DNA of 57,950 nucleotides. Origin: a virus. This document shows, piece by piece, positions 56,320 through 57,950 of the stretch. Numbering within the stretch: the stretch's first letter is position 1; each line of letters starts with the position of its first letter. A program made the position numbers and the translations under genes. The DNA lies in IMG/VR virus record IMGVR_UViG_3300042879_003295, positions 1 through 57,950 of that record, one strand, 5' to 3'. The notes under the pieces were generated by a model. It saw only the letters and a program-made list of their open reading frames with translations. It was not told the DNA's origin and searched no databases.

Positions 56320-57119
56320 AGGAACTCAAAGTTGTCAAAAACAACATCATCGATACTCTTATTTACACAGTCACCACCAAACCAATTTTTAGGTCCGATA
56401 GCTTTTTTACTTTTTCCTAACCAAGCACCCCACCAACTAAAAGAACTATTAGCAATTATATGATAATTTGCCAAAGTCATCAAGCAAAGATCAACTTCCG
56501 TTCCATTATTTTCAGAAATAAAGAAGCGGTCTGGAGCGAAAAACTCATGATTTTTGCACCAATCAGTATCATCGGAAAATACCATAACTGGCAAATCCTT
56601 TGGTAGTTTTTCTAGTGCTTTCTGATAATACTCAATAGTTTGAACTGGATGATTAGAATTGCTTACATAATCACCTCTCCGAATATGAAGAGATATAATC
56701 TCGGTATTAGAAAAATTATCAATAAAACACTTACGGCAATCTCTCATTACAGATGCACTAAAAGTGAAATCTTTTCTGATCTCATCTTCGATATGCTTAA
56801 AGTATTTTTCAGTTTGATAATATCCAAATAAATCAACATTATCAGGGCAGTTAATAAAAAGTTCATTATCAAAGGTATGAACTCTTTCCTGAAGAACAGG
56901 ATTTTGGACTAACTGAACATTATTAGTTTTATCTACAGCAAAAACATCGTAAAGAATAACATCAGAATTCTTTACGTTACCATCATTTTGACCAAATACT
57001 TCACGAGGAGGAATCGAAAAATCATATCCTCGATGACTAGCAATACCTTTTAGTGAGGCATACTGAAACATTTGATTGGCAAGTCTACCAAGATTTCCAA
57101 TATTATTAAACGATAGCAT
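56316..57119 (-). CDS. GT11 alpha-1,2-fucosyltransferase (267 aa)
   Basis: Start MLSFNNIGNLGRLANQMFQY at ATG 57119. GRLANQMFQYA (motif), YYQTEKYF, ISLHIRRGDYVSN (GDP-fucose HxRRxDY) and IANSSFSWWGAWLG are diagnostic of GT11. GDP-fucose is made by the enzyme immediately upstream. A four-base overlap with GT6 implies linked use. Product: Fuc-alpha-1,2-linked glycan, then a possible GT6 step as in ABO antigens. Confidence 0.92.
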   Translation of the reverse strand: MLSFNNIGNLGRLANQMFQYASLKGIASHRGYDFSIPPREVFGQNDGNVKNSDVILYDVFAVDKTNNVQLVQNPVLQERVHTFDNELFINCPDNVDLFGYYQTEKYFKHIEDEIRKDFTFSASVMRDCRKCFIDNFSNTEIISLHIRRGDYVSNSNHPVQTIEYYQKALEKLPKDLPVMVFSDDTDWCKNHEFFAPDRFFISENNGTEVDLCLMTLANYHIIANSSFSWWGAWLGKSKKAIGPKNWFGGDCVNKSIDDVVFDNFEFL

Positions 57120-57950
57120 TTTCTTTATACCACTGATAAGTTGTCTCAATACCTTCGTGGAGACCAATTTTTGGTTCCCATCCAAGTGCTTTGATTTTAT
57201 CTACATTCAGAACTTTACGTGGAGTACCATTGGGTTTTGTAGTATCCCAATTAATGTCACGATTATATCCAACAACATCAGCAACAGTTTCAGCAAGTTC
57301 CTTAATTGTCACATCCTCACCTGTACCAACGTTGATATGTTCTGCTTCATTATAGACCTGCATACAAGTATAACACGCTTCTGCAAGATCATCAACGTGC
57401 AGAAACTCTCTCATCGCAGAACCATCACCCCAGAGTTTAACTTCCCAATACTTACTATGGTCAAGAGCAGCGTGAAACTTAGCAATCATCGCTGGAAGAA
57501 CGTGAGATGTCTCCAAATTAAAGTTATCATTGGGACCATAGAGGTTCGTAGGCATCAGGGAGATGGCATTAAACCCGTGCTGCTGGCGATATGCCTGACA
57601 CATCATAATGCCAGCAATCTTTGCAATCGCATAGGCATCGTTCGTAGGTTCCAGAGCACCAGTCATCAACTGGTCTTCGGTGATAGGTTGAGTTGCAAAC
57701 TTAGGATAGATGCAAGATGATCCAAGAAACAACAGTTTCTTTACACCAAAATTATAAGACTGCTGAATAAGATTAGTTTGGATTTGGAGATTCTCAGTCA
57801 GAAAATCTGCCTTGTAGTTATTGTTTGCCATAATACCACCAACTTTGGCAGCGGCAACGAAAACATACTCAGGTTCTTCTGAGCAAAAATACCTTTCGGT
57901 TTCGTCTTGATTCGTAAAATCTACATCATCACGAGTTCCTTTGATGATGT
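57106..57950 (-). CDS. fcl: GDP-L-fucose synthase, 5' end beyond the window
   Basis: The frame stays open to the window edge, so the start is missing. VAAAKVGGIMANN, LFLGSSCIYPKFATQPITED, NDAYAIAKIAG (catalytic YxxxK), MPTNLYGPNDNF, GSAMREFLHVDDLAE and GWEPKIGLHEGI are typical of GMER/WcaG. It reduces and epimerises GDP-4-keto-6-deoxymannose to GDP-L-fucose for the GT11 enzyme. GDP-mannose 4,6-dehydratase would be expected just outside the window. Confidence 0.92.
   Translation of the reverse strand, partial: IIKGTRDDVDFTNQDETERYFCSEEPEYVFVAAAKVGGIMANNNYKADFLTENLQIQTNLIQQSYNFGVKKLLFLGSSCIYPKFATQPITEDQLMTGALEPTNDAYAIAKIAGIMMCQAYRQQHGFNAISLMPTNLYGPNDNFNLETSHVLPAMIAKFHAALDHSKYWEVKLWGDGSAMREFLHVDDLAEACYTCMQVYNEAEHINVGTGEDVTIKELAETVADVVGYNRDINWDTTKPNGTPRKVLNVDKIKALGWEPKIGLHEGIETTYQWYKENAIV

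Overview
The window is a piece of a T4-like marine cyanomyovirus (a Synechococcus or Prochlorococcus phage). The evidence is a T4-type baseplate, tail and head-completion block (gp5, gp27-like, gp26, gp54-like, gp48, gp53, gp4), T4 replication and late-transcription genes (gp32, gp59, gp33), and host-derived photosynthesis genes (psbA, psbD, ferredoxin, two high-light-inducible proteins). The DNA is A+T-rich, genes are packed with ATGA or TAATG overlaps, and most genes lie on the minus strand. I see no integrase, insertion sequence or CRISPR array.

Layout. 1-560: a tRNA, a small Phd/YefM-antitoxin-like gene and a hypothetical gene behind a perfect sigma70-type promoter. 563-13612: tail fibre, baseplate hub and tail-tube genes, with divergent late promoters at 11118-11156. 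13617-22767: gp32, DUF1825, gp59, gp33, nuclease, PhoH, ThyX, many tiny genes, a likely internal head protein, glutaredoxin. 22832-32727: a sugar and small-molecule cassette: HldD-like epimerase, cupin, HAD phosphatase, two carbamoyltransferases (one lacking its C-terminal domain), a split HldE (kinase plus nucleotidyltransferase), a flavin-dependent halogenase, a GT9-like glycosyltransferase and several 2-oxoglutarate oxygenase-like proteins. 32738-40869: tail-fibre genes, including three tandem cysteine- and glycine-rich paralogues and a 1366-residue fibre. 40917-45331: more oxygenases, small genes, a sulfotransferase and a class II aldolase. 45479-51003: psbD, DNA methyltransferase, psbA, peroxiredoxin, HLIPs, ferredoxin. 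51101-57950: a glycan cluster with GT25, FkbM, GT-A, GT-B, epimerase, GT6 (ABO-like), GT11 fucosyltransferase and GDP-fucose synthase running off the window.

Control. Two promoter classes can be read by eye: sigma70-type (TTGAC-N17-TATAAT) and T4-type late boxes (CTAAATA or NATAAATA, mostly 16-40 bp before a start). psbA and psbD carry both, fused as TTGAC-N17-TAnGATAAATA. Several terminators contain or touch the promoter of the next unit: the loop holds a -35 box (18671-18676, 51053-51058) or a late box (49708-49714).

Most notable: a textbook -1 frameshift signal joining gp26 to a 55-codon downstream frame; ADP-heptose genes next to a GT9 enzyme, carbamoyltransferases and a halogenase; the Cys-rich adhesin triplet; and a basic protein with a T4 internal-protein-like capsid-targeting N-terminus. 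Functions come from motifs recognised by reading; no database search was run.
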